A stretch of 64,000 nucleotides of DNA from Hymenobacter caeli (GCF_013294115.1 NZ_JABSNP010000005.1:218876-282875); one strand, 5' to 3'. Positions 7,194 through 16,734 are shown, numbered from the stretch's first letter. Notes: generated by a model from the sequence alone, not told the origin. Translations and numbers: made by a program.

Positions 7194-7712
7194 ATGCCCA
7201 ACCAACCCGAAGTATGGCTCCGGGGGCCCCTGCCCCAGGTGCCGCCCCTGCTCCAGCCCGTGGCCCACGCCCTGCTGCAAGCCCAGGCCGACGTGGCCGT
7301 GGCCCTCGCCCGCTTTCCCGCCGCCCAGCTGTGGGAGCGCCCGGCCGGTGTGGCCTCGGTGGGCTTCCACCTTCAGCACCTGGCCGGCGTGCTAGACCGC
7401 ATGCTCACCTACGCCCAAAACCAGCCCCTCAGCCCCGCCCAGCTCGCCTACCTCGCCGCCGAAGGCTACCCCGCACCCAGCGCCGGGGCCCCGGCAGCGC
7501 AAGTAGAAGCGCTGCAAAAAGCCTTCGGGGGTGCGGTGCAGCAGGCCCTGGCCCAGCTGCACCGCACCCCCGAAGCTGCGTTAACCGATTACCGTCCGGT
7601 GGGCCGGGCCGCGCTGCCCTCCACCGTCATCGGCCTGCTGGTGCACGCCGCCGAGCACACCCAGCGCCACGTGGGCCAGCTGCTCGTCACGGCCCGCATT
7701 TTGGCCGGCTAG
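7194..7712 (+). CDS. DinB family protein
   Basis: A 172-residue four-helix DinB-like protein. Candidate metal ligands are H59/H62 in GFHLQHLAG and the C-terminal H151, H155 and H159 (HAAEHTQRHVGQLL), the usual HxxxHxxxH arrangement of the DinB/YfiT superfamily. Members are thiol-dependent transferases or damage-inducible proteins of unknown substrate, so no specific reaction is assigned. ATG 7194 (MPNQPEVW) is preferred to an upstream in-frame ATG because homology-like sequence starts there. It is divergent from lysA and converges on the gene at 7718 with a five-base gap. Confidence 0.8.
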   Translation: MPNQPEVWLRGPLPQVPPLLQPVAHALLQAQADVAVALARFPAAQLWERPAGVASVGFHLQHLAGVLDRMLTYAQNQPLSPAQLAYLAAEGYPAPSAGAPAAQVEALQKAFGGAVQQALAQLHRTPEAALTDYRPVGRAALPSTVIGLLVHAAEHTQRHVGQLLVTARILAG

Positions 7713-7717
7713 GGGCC

Positions 7718-8284
7718 CTACTCGGCCACCGGCTGGCCCTGGCCGTCGAAGCGCAGCTCCTTGGTCTGGCCGCCTTCGGTGAACCGGGCCACGTAGCGGC
7801 CGGCTTTGTTCTTGTCTTCGTACACCGACTTCAGCTTGGCGCTGGGGTAGGTTTTCTCGATGTAGGCCCGGGCGGCGGCCATCGCGGCGGTTTGCATCGG
7901 CGAGGGGGAGGAAAGCACCACGTTGTGCTGTTTGTTGAAGGCCAGCACTTCCGGCGAGTTTTCTTTGCCCTTGGTAGTCACCAAAATCACGCCGCTGCCC
8001 GTGGCCTTGCCGGTCAGCGCCTCGGCCTGCTTGCCCTTCAGCACGTTGATGTTACCAATGTCGCTCGGGTTCATGGCGCTGAGGACGTCGGGGGCGGCTA
8101 ATTGGCCGTCCACGTAGTACACCACGTCGGTGGGCAGCGCCTTAGGGGCTTCGGTGGCTACCACCTTGGGCGTCACGGTTTGGGCTTGGGCCCCGGCGGC
8201 ACCCAAGGCCAGCGCCACGGCCAAGGGCCCCAGCAGAGCGCGGCGCAGGCCCAATAAACGAACGGAAGTGGGTTGGTTTTGCAT
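7718..8284 (-). CDS. Secreted TonB-plug-like protein downstream of M56 sensor
   Basis: A 188-residue protein with an N-terminal signal peptide (RRALLGPLAVALALGAAGAQA, cleavage near 35). It contains the motif VVYYVDGQL followed by INVLKGKQAEALTG and GVILVTTK, the short strand-helix-strand pattern of a TonB-receptor plug. The same module occurs twice in the adjacent M56 protein. It lies about 95 bases downstream of that gene on the same strand and is probably cotranscribed. Function unknown; a periplasmic partner of the M56 protein is an inference from the shared module. Confidence 0.6.
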   Translation of the reverse strand: MQNQPTSVRLLGLRRALLGPLAVALALGAAGAQAQTVTPKVVATEAPKALPTDVVYYVDGQLAAPDVLSAMNPSDIGNINVLKGKQAEALTGKATGSGVILVTTKGKENSPEVLAFNKQHNVVLSSPSPMQTAAMAAARAYIEKTYPSAKLKSVYEDKNKAGRYVARFTEGGQTKELRFDGQGQPVAE

Positions 8285-8379
8285 GGAAGTGAAGGGGTTG
8301 GAAAATGTGGGAGGGAAAATTCGCTAATGGAAATGGGCGCAGCACAAACTAGCTGTGCGCCAGGACCGGCCCGCAGTGG

Positions 8380-10152
8380 CTACTTGTTGTACGACTCTGA
8401 AATAAATTCTCCACGCTCGCCAAACGTTATGTAACCCGGCCGGCGGCCGATAACGATGGTGGCACGGTAGCGCGGGGCACCCCCGCTAGCGGGCCGGATT
8501 TGATCAACGCCGACAAGGCGAGCGTCCGGGTAATGTTTAGTGATGTACGCCAGCCCAGCCGAGCCCAAGTACATGGGGCTAACGGCTTTTTCGGTGCTGT
8601 CGGCGGGAGCCATCGTTTTGGCAGGCGCGGCCTGAACCATACCCGTCAGCGGCACTTGGCGCTGCACTTTGGCATTGAACGCCATTACCTCCGGTGAATG
8701 CTCGCCGGTTTTGGTGGTAATGAGGATCACGCCATCAGCCCCAGAACTACTACCGAGGAAATCGTTAGCCTGCGCCCCCTTCAGCACGTCGATACTGGCA
8801 ATGTCCGTTGGCTTCACAGCGTTGTTCGGTTCACTGCCAACCAACTTACCATCAACATAGTAAATAGGTTTTTTAGGGCCCGCGGGCTTTGCTTGCAATG
8901 GTGCGGCAGGAGTCACCGCGGGACCTCCGTCGTGCGTCAGCGTGGCCTCGCCCTGCTTGTCAATACCCATGCGGTACAGGGCCACGCGCCGCACTTTCTC
9001 ATTGAAGGCTACCACCGCGGGCTCAACCTTTTTGGCTTCCGTAGTAATAACGTAAGCGGTTTGGTCGGTGCCCAGCAGCGGGCGGGCCTGCTCAGGTTTC
9101 ACCACGCGCACGCTGGCCACGGCCGCCGGGTTCACCTTGGCCAGGTTGGCGTAGCTGCTGGGCTGGCCGTCAACATAGTACGCGGCGGGCCCGGCCAGCT
9201 TCATTACCGTGTGGCCGGCCTTGTTGGTGATGGCAAACAACTCATCGGCCGGTGTGGCCGGGTTGGCCACAGGTTGCGCGTGGGCGGCCGAGTAGGCCAG
9301 CGCGGCGGCCACCACCAGGGGCCCCGCCAGGGCGTAGCGCAGCAGCTGCAAACGATTGGAAACGGGTTGGTTCATCATCAGGATGCGGTTTTTGAGGGTG
9401 GAAAGGGAAAAGGGCGAGACCAGGGCCGGGCTGCCCCCGGCGGGCCCCAGCCGGAGCAGGCTGTACTGGTAGGCGCGGCGGTCGAGGCCGGTGCGCAGGG
9501 TGGCCGCGTCGGCCAGGTATTCGAGGTTGTCGAGCAGGGCGCGGCGCAGCAGCCACGCCGCCGGGTTCAGCCAGAACACGGCCGTGGCCACGTGGGCCAG
9601 CAGCACGTCGAGGGTGTGGGCCTGGCGCACGTGGGCCTGCTCGTGGGCCAGCACCGCGGCCAGCTCGGCGGGGGCCGGGTGCTGTGCCGGGTTGAGGTAG
9701 ATGGTGCGGCCGAAGGAGAACGGGCCGCCCACGCCGGGCAACGCCCGGTAGGCCACGCCGCCCGGGCCCATCGCGGCCCGGGTGGTGCGCCGCAGCCGCG
9801 CCAGCGACAGCAGCTGCACCAGCAGGCGGCCCAGCAGCAGCGCCGCGCCGGCCGCGTAGGCCGCCAGCAGCCAGACAGGCCAGTCGGGCCCCGGGGCGGG
9901 CAGCGCCGCCGCGGGGGCCCCGGCGGGCAGCTCGGCCAGCACCCAGGCCACGGCGGGCGTGGGGGCGGCGGCCGGCCACAGCGCGGGCATGGGCAGGGCC
10001 GGGTAGGCGGCGGCAAACAGCAGCGCGAAGGCCAGGTACGCCCGGTTTAAAGTGAAGAAGGTGAGCGGGCGCAGCAGCCCGCAGTAGGCCGCCGCAAACA
10101 GCAGCAGCACCGCGTGGGCCTTGAGCAGGTAGAGCAACGGCGCGGACGGCAT
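8380..10152 (-). CDS. M56 family (BlaR1-like) membrane metalloprotease with plug-like modules
   Basis: A 590-residue BlaR1/MecR1-type protein. N-terminal membrane segments lie near 7-29, 37-55 and 92-115, followed by a zinc-protease motif HEQAH (170-174) in LAHEQAHVRQAH, the downstream EYLAD (211-215) and a further membrane segment near 270-290. Beyond that, the periplasmic part carries two TonB-plug-like modules (YYVDG at 325-329 and 430-434, the latter followed by IDVLKGAQ and GVILITTK) instead of a penicillin-binding sensor domain. It follows blaI with a two-base gap. By analogy it would cleave the BlaI repressor on signal; the signal is unknown. Confidence 0.85.
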   Translation of the reverse strand: MPSAPLLYLLKAHAVLLLFAAAYCGLLRPLTFFTLNRAYLAFALLFAAAYPALPMPALWPAAAPTPAVAWVLAELPAGAPAAALPAPGPDWPVWLLAAYAAGAALLLGRLLVQLLSLARLRRTTRAAMGPGGVAYRALPGVGGPFSFGRTIYLNPAQHPAPAELAAVLAHEQAHVRQAHTLDVLLAHVATAVFWLNPAAWLLRRALLDNLEYLADAATLRTGLDRRAYQYSLLRLGPAGGSPALVSPFSLSTLKNRILMMNQPVSNRLQLLRYALAGPLVVAAALAYSAAHAQPVANPATPADELFAITNKAGHTVMKLAGPAAYYVDGQPSSYANLAKVNPAAVASVRVVKPEQARPLLGTDQTAYVITTEAKKVEPAVVAFNEKVRRVALYRMGIDKQGEATLTHDGGPAVTPAAPLQAKPAGPKKPIYYVDGKLVGSEPNNAVKPTDIASIDVLKGAQANDFLGSSSGADGVILITTKTGEHSPEVMAFNAKVQRQVPLTGMVQAAPAKTMAPADSTEKAVSPMYLGSAGLAYITKHYPDARLVGVDQIRPASGGAPRYRATIVIGRRPGYITFGERGEFISESYNK

Positions 10153-10154
10153 GG

Positions 10155-10529
10155 CTACTCGGCCTTTTTATCGCCGCCCTCGATGAGGCGGAGAATGTCC
10201 TGCAAATCGGCGGCGCTGATCTTTTCCTCCTTCGCAAAAAACGACACCAATTCCTTGTACGAATCGCGGAAGTGCTCCTTTACCAGGGCCCCCAGCGAGC
10301 TGCGCTGGTAATCGTCGGCCGATACCAAGGGGCTGAAACGAAAGGAGTTGCCGAGCTTTTCGGCGTGCACGTAGCCCTTGCGCTCCAGGTTGCGCAGGGT
10401 GCTGGCCAGCGTGGTGTAGGGCGGGCGCGGGGCGGGCAGGCCGTCGAGCAATTCTTTCACGAAGGCCCCGCCGGGCAGCGGCCACAGGGCCCGCAGGGCG
10501 TCTTCTTCGGGTTGGGTGAGGCGGTCCAT
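10155..10529 (-). CDS. BlaI/MecI/CopY family repressor
   Basis: A 124-residue winged-helix repressor: LTQPEEDALRALW opens the helix-turn-helix, PYTTLASTLRNLERKGYV is the recognition helix and wing, and the C-terminal half is the dimerisation region with the typical FAKEEKISAADLQDILRLIEGG. It sits directly upstream of the M56 protease gene, the usual order for this two-gene sensor unit, and has a double dyad operator five bases before its start codon, suggesting autoregulation. Confidence 0.92.
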   Translation of the reverse strand: MDRLTQPEEDALRALWPLPGGAFVKELLDGLPAPRPPYTTLASTLRNLERKGYVHAEKLGNSFRFSPLVSADDYQRSSLGALVKEHFRDSYKELVSFFAKEEKISAADLQDILRLIEGGDKKAE

Positions 10530-10534
10530 AAATG

Positions 10535-10578
10535 CTTATTACGATTATTTCGTAAATCTACGAAATAATCGTAATAAG
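10535..10578. promoter_or_regulatory. Double-dyad operator upstream of blaI
   Basis: The arms 10535-10554 and 10559-10578 are perfect 20-base inverted repeats separated by AATC. Each arm is itself a dyad: TTACGA-N5-TCGTAA on the left and the equivalent TACGA-N5-TCGTA on the right. This is the expected architecture for two adjacent BlaI-type dimer sites. The position immediately before the blaI start suggests repression of the blaI-M56-plug operon. Confidence 0.8.
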
Positions 10579-10736
10579 TGTTCTTCCGCGCCCGGAATAT
10601 TATTTACCGTTGGCTAAAAAGGGCGTTTGCAGGTACGGAAAGGCTATTTTATGGAAAGGCCCGCCCGCGTTATTTTTCAGATTGGCCCCGGCCCCAGTCT
10701 TTACCTGTACGCATTAGCGCTCCAACGGTTCCTTTG

Positions 10737-11183
10737 TCAGGTTACGGGCCCGCCGGCCGCGTCCTGGCTTTGTTGCTGCGCGTGCAGCCAGGCAACGGCC
10801 GCGCCCTCGTCGCCGAAGAAGGCCAACGCGAACGGCCGGCCTTCGTAGGTGTCCACGTCGGCAAACCCGGGCGACTCCCGGATGGCCTGGTGCAGGGCCG
10901 GGCTGGCGAGGTAGGCCACGCACAGCCGGGGCCCGAGCCGCACGGCCATGGCGGGGAAGTACTCGCCGAGCAGCCACGCGGTGGTGGCCGGGTCGTTGGC
11001 GGCGCGGCGGCGGATGTCTTGCAGCCAGTAGCGGCAGTTGGTGGCGTGGGCGTGGGCCGTCAGGCTTTCGTAGGCGGCGGGCAGGGCCGCCGGGTCGGGC
11101 TGGTAGCCCCAGCGGCCCACCAGAATGCCGAGGTCGGCGCGGTGCACAACGTCGAGCAGGGGCAGCGCATCAGGTATAGGCAT
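10737..11183 (-). CDS. Hypothetical protein
   Basis: A 148-residue soluble-looking protein starting MPIPDALPLL; an upstream in-frame ATG at 11225 would add 14 residues, but the inner start is a better fit. The sequence DVVHRADLGILVGRWGYQP near the N terminus and LGPRLCVAYLASPALH in the middle recall small alpha/beta proteins, and there is no signal peptide or membrane segment. I do not recognise the family. It lies alone between blaI (divergent side) and an MFS gene on the same strand. Confidence 0.55.
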   Translation of the reverse strand: MPIPDALPLLDVVHRADLGILVGRWGYQPDPAALPAAYESLTAHAHATNCRYWLQDIRRRAANDPATTAWLLGEYFPAMAVRLGPRLCVAYLASPALHQAIRESPGFADVDTYEGRPFALAFFGDEGAAVAWLHAQQQSQDAAGGPVT

Positions 11184-11227
11184 AAAAACGGATAAAATAA
11201 GATAACAAAACCGGGTCTTTTCCAAAG

Positions 11228-12475
11228 TTAGTGCAGGGCGGGGGCCCCCGCCGGGGCCGCCCCGGCCGGCGTGCGGCGCAGGGTGCGCACGGCCAGCGCG
11301 GCGCTGGCCAGCGTGAGCACCGCGCCCAGCGCAAACGGGGCCCCGGGAAACTCAAGCGGGGCCCCGGGCCCGGTGAAAAAGGCGAACAGGTGCGTCATGA
11401 ACAGCGGCCCCACCACGCCGGTGAGGCTGATGAGGCTGGTGAGGGCCCCTTGCAGCTCGCCTTGTTCGGTGGGCGGCACCTGCCCCGAGATGGTGCCTTG
11501 CAGGGCCGGCCCCGCGATGCCGCCCAGGCAGTAGGGCACCAGGAAGGCAAACATCAGCCAGCCCCGCGCCGCGAAGGCGAACAGCACGAAGCCCACCGCG
11601 TAGCTCAGCAGCCCCGCCACGATGGCCCGCGGGGCCCCCAGCTTCGGGATGGCCACCCGCACCAGCCCGCCCTGCACCAGGGCCGTGAGCAAGCCCACGG
11701 CCCCCAGCGAGTAGCCCACCAGCTGGGTGCCCCAACCGAATTTGTAGATGGTGTAGAATGTCCAGATGGACTGCGTGGCCGAGCCGGCCAGGTAAATGAG
11801 CACCAGCGAGGCCACCAACCCCAGGATGACCGGGTAGCGCCCCAGCCGCAGCAGCGAGGCCACGGGGTTGGCGCGGGCCCAGGCGAAGGGCCGCCGCCGC
11901 GCCACGGGCAGCGACTCGGGCAGGATGGAAAAGCCGTAGAGGAAGTTGCACAGGCTCAGCGCCGCCGCCGCCATGAACGGCACCCGGGGCCCCCAGGTGG
12001 CCAGCAAACCGCCCAGCGCCGGCCCGATGATGAACCCGACCCCGAAGGCGGCCCCCACCAGCCCGAAGTTTTGGCTGCGCTTCTCGGGCGGGCTCACGTC
12101 GGCGATGTAGGCCGTGGCCGTGGTGAAGCTGGCCCCCGTGATGCCCGCCACCACCCGCCCCACGAACAGCCAGGCCAGCGTGGGCGCGAAGCTCAGGAAC
12201 ACGTAGTCGAGCCCCAAGCCCAGCAGCGAGGCCAGCAGCACCGGCCGCCGCCCCAGCCGGTCGCTGAGGCCGCCCACCACCGGCGCGCACAGAAACTGGG
12301 CCCCCGCGTAGGCAAACGACAGCCACCCCGCGTACTCCGACACCCGGCTGAGGCCCTGCCCCGTGAGCTGCCCGAGCAGCTTGGGCAGCACCGGAATGAT
12401 GATGCCCAGCCCAATCACGTCGATGAGCACGGTGATGAAAATGAAACTGAGCGCGGCCGGCCGGGATTGGGACAT
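11228..12475 (-). CDS. MFS efflux transporter, Tet-like (DHA1) family
   Basis: A 415-residue major facilitator with about twelve membrane segments. It starts [34 protein letters not shown], which is characteristic of the TetA/TCR branch, and has the loop 2-3 motif [14 protein letters not shown] and the motif C-like [16 protein letters not shown]. It probably exports drugs or metabolites by proton antiport. The frame is open far upstream through the tRNA region, but ATG at 12473-12475 is the only sensible start. A TAATTTTA sequence on the minus strand (12493-12500) may be its -7 box. The substrate cannot be read from sequence. Confidence 0.9.
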   Translation of the reverse strand: MSQSRPAALSFIFITVLIDVIGLGIIIPVLPKLLGQLTGQGLSRVSEYAGWLSFAYAGAQFLCAPVVGGLSDRLGRRPVLLASLLGLGLDYVFLSFAPTLAWLFVGRVVAGITGASFTTATAYIADVSPPEKRSQNFGLVGAAFGVGFIIGPALGGLLATWGPRVPFMAAAALSLCNFLYGFSILPESLPVARRRPFAWARANPVASLLRLGRYPVILGLVASLVLIYLAGSATQSIWTFYTIYKFGWGTQLVGYSLGAVGLLTALVQGGLVRVAIPKLGAPRAIVAGLLSYAVGFVLFAFAARGWLMFAFLVPYCLGGIAGPALQGTISGQVPPTEQGELQGALTSLISLTGVVGPLFMTHLFAFFTGPGAPLEFPGAPFALGAVLTLASAALAVRTLRRTPAGAAPAGAPALH

Positions 12476-12604
12476 AAGAAGGGAAAAGCCCGTAAAATTA
12501 GCCGCGCCCGGGCCCCCGCGCATTTTTTGGGCCTGATAATCACCGTTTCGCCCCGGCGGCGGCGCTAGTTTCAGTCGTTTGGTGGCATTTCCCAAATTTT
12601 TTCG

Positions 12605-12612
12605 TACTTTTG
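12605..12612 (+). promoter_or_regulatory. -7 promoter box of initiator tRNA gene
   Basis: TACTTTTG matches the Bacteroidota housekeeping -7 consensus TAnnTTTG and lies 13 bases before the tRNA. A TTTG at 12578-12581 could serve as the -33 element, although the 23-base spacer is slightly long. Confidence 0.7.
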
Positions 12613-12625
12613 CATTACCAAACAG

Positions 12626-12700
<75 letters not shown>

Positions 12701-12701
12701 T

Positions 12702-12738
12702 AAAAAAAGGCCGTTTCCTTCCAGGGAACGGCCTTTTT
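12702..12738 (+). terminator. Terminator of tRNA-fMet gene
   Basis: AAAAAGGCCGTTTCC pairs with GGGAACGGCCTTTTT (one mismatch) around a short loop and ends in a T run. Together with the promoter box it defines a single-gene tRNA transcript. Confidence 0.85.
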
Positions 12739-12751
12739 CGTATCCGCTGCG

Positions 12752-12801
12752 GGCCGTTTTGCTCGCGGCGGCCGGCCTTTCGCGCGGCGAGCAAAACGGC
12801 C
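12752..12801. repeat. 15-bp-arm inverted repeat
   Basis: GGCCGTTTTGCTCGC (12752-12766) is mirrored by GCGAGCAAAACGGCC (12787-12801). It lies in the 300-base gap between the tRNA terminator and the next gene. No T run follows, so its role is unclear. Nothing else is recognised in 12802-13031. Confidence 0.7.
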
Positions 12802-13031
12802 GGGCGGGCAGCAACGGTGAATTCAGCGGGCGCAACGGCAAGCGCCCCAACTTTGTGGCCCGGGGCGCGGCTTGCCCGGGAACACAAGCCGCGGAACCCG
12901 TGTTTTTGCGGGGTTGGGGGCGCACTTTTAATTGGTAAGTGCCGCCCGCAACATAAGCAGTCACAAAAGCCGTTAGCTTAGCAGACGGGTTTACTTAAAG
13001 GCCCCGCGGGGGCTACTCACGGCAGAAGGCA

Positions 13032-15908
13032 ATGACGGCACTTTTCACGCTTTGGCATAACTGGCGGTCGGCTCCGCTCGGCATTTTACTGGCGCTGGGG
13101 CTACTACTGCCGGGCGCGGCGCGGGCCTCGCACATCCGCGCCGGCCAAATTGAGGCGAAAGTGGACACCACGGCCGCCCACAACCCGAACCGGATATTCT
13201 TCAAGCTCACCATCTATCAGAACCTGATAGGGACCAGCGCAGACCAGCCGCAGGCCACTTTATACTTTGGCGACGGCACTTCGCAGACGTCGGACCGTAT
13301 TTCCGGCATTGGTCCCAAGCAGGTTATTCCCATTCCCGGCAATCCGGCAACCGGCATCGATATTTTTTATTTCGACCACACGTACCCCGGGGCCAAAACG
13401 TACCCCGTGAGTTTTAACGGCGAGTTGCGCAACGCGGGCATTTTAAACTTCCCGCTTTCCGGCTCCCAATCTTTCTACATCGACGCTGCCGTCACGATTG
13501 ACCCGGCCTTGGGCGTCAACCACAGTCCGGTGCTGCGCACGCCGCCCATCGACCAAGCCGGCCAAAACCAAGTGTATGTGCACAACCCCGGGGCCTACGA
13601 CGCCGACGGCGATTCGTTAAGTTTCAGGTTGGTACCCTGCCAGCAAGCCGCTCCGGTGGGTACCGATAATACACCCGTCCCAGGCAATATTCCCGGTTAC
13701 GTGTACCCCAACCAAACCCCGGGCAACGCGGCGGCCAAGCAAGCCGCTTATAGCGGCGTACCGGCCGGTACGGCGGGGGCCACGCCAGCCATCTTCACGC
13801 AAGACCCGCGCACAGGTCAGATTACGTGGAATACCCCACTACAAACGGGCTTGTATAACATTGCCTTTTATGTAGATGAATGGAGACGGGGCGAGTTTGG
13901 CAAGAAGCGGATTGGCTTTGTCCGCCGCGACATGCAGATTACCGTGGTGGCGACCACTAACCTGCGGCCGGTGCTCAAGATTCCCCGCGACACGTGCGTG
14001 GTGGCGGGCACCACCGTGACCGGGGCCGTGACGGCCACCGACGGTACGGCCCCCGGCGCGGCGGCCCAAACGCCCGTTACGCTGACGGCCTATTCGGGCG
14101 TAATTCCGCCGGCCCGCTTCATCCAAACCACCAAGGGGCCGCCCACGGCCAGCGGCACGTTTACCTGGGCTACGGATTGCAGCAACGTGGCCAAGGAGCC
14201 GTACTCGGTGGTGTTCAAGGCCCAGGATACGCCGGCCTCGCCCGCCGACGTGCCGCTGGTGGACGAGCAGGTGTGGCGCATCACCGTGGTGGGGCCCCCG
14301 CCCCAGAACCTGGTGGCCACGCCCACCGCCAACCAGGTGTCGCTGACCTGGGACCGCTACACCTGCACCAACGCCAGCTTCATCCGCATCTACCGCCGCG
14401 AGGGCTGCCTGGCCTACACGCCGGGGCCCTGCGACACGGGCCTGCCCGCTTCGACGGGCTACGTGCTGATTGGTTCGGTGGCGGCCAACTTGTCGGCTTT
14501 TAAGGACGACAACAATGGCGCGGGCCTGGCCCGGGGCAAAACCTACAGCTACCGCATCTACGCCGATTTCCCGCTGCCGGGCCTGGGGGCCAGCCTGCCC
14601 TCGGCCGAAGCCTGCGTGACCCTGGTCGGGCCGGTGGCCCGCCTCAAGAACGTGGACGTGGACCGCACTGATGTGGCCGGCCAGATTACCGTGCGCTGGT
14701 CGCCGGCCAAGCTCGCCATTACGCAGCTGCTGGCCACGCCCTCGGGCTACCGCCTCTCGCGGGCCGTGGGCCTGAACCCGGCCGCCACCGCCTTCGCGCT
14801 GGTGCGGGCCGACCGGTTCGCCCTCACCGATTCGGTGTTCGTGGACGCGGGCCTGAACACCACCGCCAACCAGTACACCTACCGGCTCGACTTGGTGTAC
14901 GCCAACGCGGCGGGCACCGAAGTAGCCGAGTCGCAGGGCACGGCCAGCAGCGTGCGGGCCGCGGCCATCGCCAACGGCCTGACCAAAACGGTGGCCGTGA
15001 GCTGGACCTACCAAACGCCCTGGGACAACTCACTCCAGCCGGCCCTGGTATTCCGCAGCGCCACCGGGCCCGCCGGGCCCTTTGCACAGGTGGGGGCCCC
15101 GGCCACCGCGGCCACCGGCGGCACCTTCACCGACAGCGACCCCGCCCTGGTGAAGGGCCAGAGCTACTGCTACTACGTGCAAACCAACGGCCGATACCCC
15201 GCGCCGCTGCCGCCCTACTTGAGCGGGCTGCTGAACAAAAGCCAAATTACCTGCGCCACGCTGGTGGACCAGCCCTGCGTACCGGTGCTCACGCTGGCCC
15301 CGGCCAACTGCGACAGCCTGGCCGCGCTGCCTTTCTTCCCGGCCAACAACCAGCGCTACAGCAATAGCCTGCGCTGGACGGTGGGCAGCCTGCCCGCCGG
15401 CTGCAACGCCGCCGCCAGCTACTACCGCATCTTCTACCGGCCCGGTACCGACGGAGCCTTCACGCTGCTCGACTCGACCACCACCCTGGCCTACGTGCAC
15501 CGCAACCTGCTGGCCCCCAACGGCTGCTACGCCGTGCAGGCCGTGGGTGCGGGCGGCGTGCGCTCGGCCCTGAGCAACGTGGCCTGCCAGACCGAGTGCG
15601 TGTTCTTCCTGCTCCCCAACATCTTCACCCCCAATGGCGACGGTGTGAACGACCTGTTCCAGCCCAAAACGGCCAGCCCGCTGCGCAGCGTGCACTTCCA
15701 GGCCTTCAACCGCTGGGGCGTGAAGGTTTTCGAGAACACCACCACCGCCAGCATCTTCATCCGCTGGGACGGCGGCGGGGCCCCGGGCGAGGCCGGCACC
15801 AGCGGCAAAGTGTCCGAAGGCCTGTATTACTACCTGGCCGAGGTGCAATTCGCCGACGCCGCCAGCACCACCCGCACCTACAAGGGCTGGGTGCAGGTTA
15901 TCCGGTAA
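13032..15908 (+). CDS. Large secreted protein with gliding-type (CHU_C) T9SS C-terminal domain
   Basis: A 958-residue extracellular protein. The signal peptide (LGILLALGLLLPGAARA) ends near residue 33 and is followed by SHIRAGQIEAKV, a common mature N terminus of this class. The middle part has several fibronectin III-like modules (for example PPQNLVATPTANQVSLTWDR) and paired cysteines. The last ~100 residues, from LPNIFTPNGDGVNDLF at about 861 to the C-terminal YKGWVQVIR, are the gliding-motility-associated C-terminal domain, a type IX secretion signal of the type B kind. The function is probably surface adhesion or gliding-related; no enzymatic motif is seen. Standalone gene with a strong terminator after it. 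Confidence 0.88.
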   Translation: MTALFTLWHNWRSAPLGILLALGLLLPGAARASHIRAGQIEAKVDTTAAHNPNRIFFKLTIYQNLIGTSADQPQATLYFGDGTSQTSDRISGIGPKQVIPIPGNPATGIDIFYFDHTYPGAKTYPVSFNGELRNAGILNFPLSGSQSFYIDAAVTIDPALGVNHSPVLRTPPIDQAGQNQVYVHNPGAYDADGDSLSFRLVPCQQAAPVGTDNTPVPGNIPGYVYPNQTPGNAAAKQAAYSGVPAGTAGATPAIFTQDPRTGQITWNTPLQTGLYNIAFYVDEWRRGEFGKKRIGFVRRDMQITVVATTNLRPVLKIPRDTCVVAGTTVTGAVTATDGTAPGAAAQTPVTLTAYSGVIPPARFIQTTKGPPTASGTFTWATDCSNVAKEPYSVVFKAQDTPASPADVPLVDEQVWRITVVGPPPQNLVATPTANQVSLTWDRYTCTNASFIRIYRREGCLAYTPGPCDTGLPASTGYVLIGSVAANLSAFKDDNNGAGLARGKTYSYRIYADFPLPGLGASLPSAEACVTLVGPVARLKNVDVDRTDVAGQITVRWSPAKLAITQLLATPSGYRLSRAVGLNPAATAFALVRADRFALTDSVFVDAGLNTTANQYTYRLDLVYANAAGTEVAESQGTASSVRAAAIANGLTKTVAVSWTYQTPWDNSLQPALVFRSATGPAGPFAQVGAPATAATGGTFTDSDPALVKGQSYCYYVQTNGRYPAPLPPYLSGLLNKSQITCATLVDQPCVPVLTLAPANCDSLAALPFFPANNQRYSNSLRWTVGSLPAGCNAAASYYRIFYRPGTDGAFTLLDSTTTLAYVHRNLLAPNGCYAVQAVGAGGVRSALSNVACQTECVFFLLPNIFTPNGDGVNDLFQPKTASPLRSVHFQAFNRWGVKVFENTTTASIFIRWDGGGAPGEAGTSGKVSEGLYYYLAEVQFADAASTTRTYKGWVQVIR

Positions 15909-15926
15909 GTCGGCTTCGCGGCGGCC

Positions 15927-15980
15927 GCCAAAGCAAAGGCCGGGCAGCCCCTCGTGGGTTTGCCCGGCCTTTGCTTTGGC
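15927..15980. terminator. Bidirectional terminator-like hairpin
   Basis: GCCAAAGCAAAGGCCGGGCA (15927-15946) pairs perfectly with its complement at 15961-15980. It lies between two converging genes (the CHU_C protein and the SDR), where a shared terminator is expected; it lacks a long T run. Confidence 0.75.
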
Positions 15981-16017
15981 AGCCGGCCAATGGGGGCCGT
16001 GCCATACCCGACCCGAC

Positions 16018-16734
16018 TTACGGGTTGGTGCTCCACATCCCGGCTTCCTTGATGAACATGCGGCGGTTTAGCCTGAGTTGGGCCACCATGAACTCGGCCA
16101 GGTCTTCGGGCTGCATCACTTTGTCGGGGTTGCCGTCGGTGAGGCCGCTGCCGATGGCCAGCTCCGTGGCCACGGTGCTCGGCGTGAGGGCCGACACGCG
16201 AATGTTCTGCTTGCGCACTTCCTGCATCAGCGACTCGGTGAGGCCCAGCAGGGCAAACTTGCTGGCGCTGTAGGCGCTGGTGCCCGCCGCCCCGCGCTGC
16301 CCCGCCGTGGAGGCCACGTTGATGATGTCGCCCGTTTGCCGCTCCACCATGTTAGGCAGCACGGCGCGCGTCACGTAGTACACGCCCATCAGGTTCACCT
16401 GGATGATGTGCTCCCAGTCGGCCGGCTCCATGTCGAGGAACTTGGCGAAGGTGCCGATGCCGGCGTTGTTGATGAGGATGTCGATGGGCCCCAGGGCCTG
16501 CTGAATCTGGGCCACGGCGGCTTCCACGGCGGTGCGGTCGGCCACGTCGGCGGCGGCCACGGCGGTTTTTACGCCCAGGGCTTGCAGCTCCTTGGCTACT
16601 TCTTGCAGCTGGCTTTCGGTACGGGCCAGCAGGCCCACGTGCACGCCTTCGTGGGCCAAGGCCACGGCCACAGCGCGGCCAATACCTTTGCCCGCGCCGG
16701 TGACCAGCGCGATTTTTCCTTTGATGGATTCCAT
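16018..16734 (-). CDS. SDR family oxidoreductase, 3-ketoacyl-ACP reductase-like
   Basis: A classical short-chain dehydrogenase of 238 residues. The cofactor motif TGAGKGIG is at 12-19, NNAG at 89-92, and the catalytic Ser142, Tyr155 and Lys159 (YSASK) are intact. An arginine after the first beta strand region (LLART) suggests NADPH preference. It resembles FabG-like reductases, but many such paralogues act on other carbonyl substrates, and it is not next to fatty acid genes, so the substrate is not assigned. Confidence 0.88.
   Translation of the reverse strand: MESIKGKIALVTGAGKGIGRAVAVALAHEGVHVGLLARTESQLQEVAKELQALGVKTAVAAADVADRTAVEAAVAQIQQALGPIDILINNAGIGTFAKFLDMEPADWEHIIQVNLMGVYYVTRAVLPNMVERQTGDIINVASTAGQRGAAGTSAYSASKFALLGLTESLMQEVRKQNIRVSALTPSTVATELAIGSGLTDGNPDKVMQPEDLAEFMVAQLRLNRRMFIKEAGMWSTNP

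Noticed and set aside
11231..12568. Long plus-strand frame opposite the MFS gene
   Set aside because: The translation is Arg/Gly/Pro/His-rich low complexity, a typical antisense artefact of a GC-rich gene.
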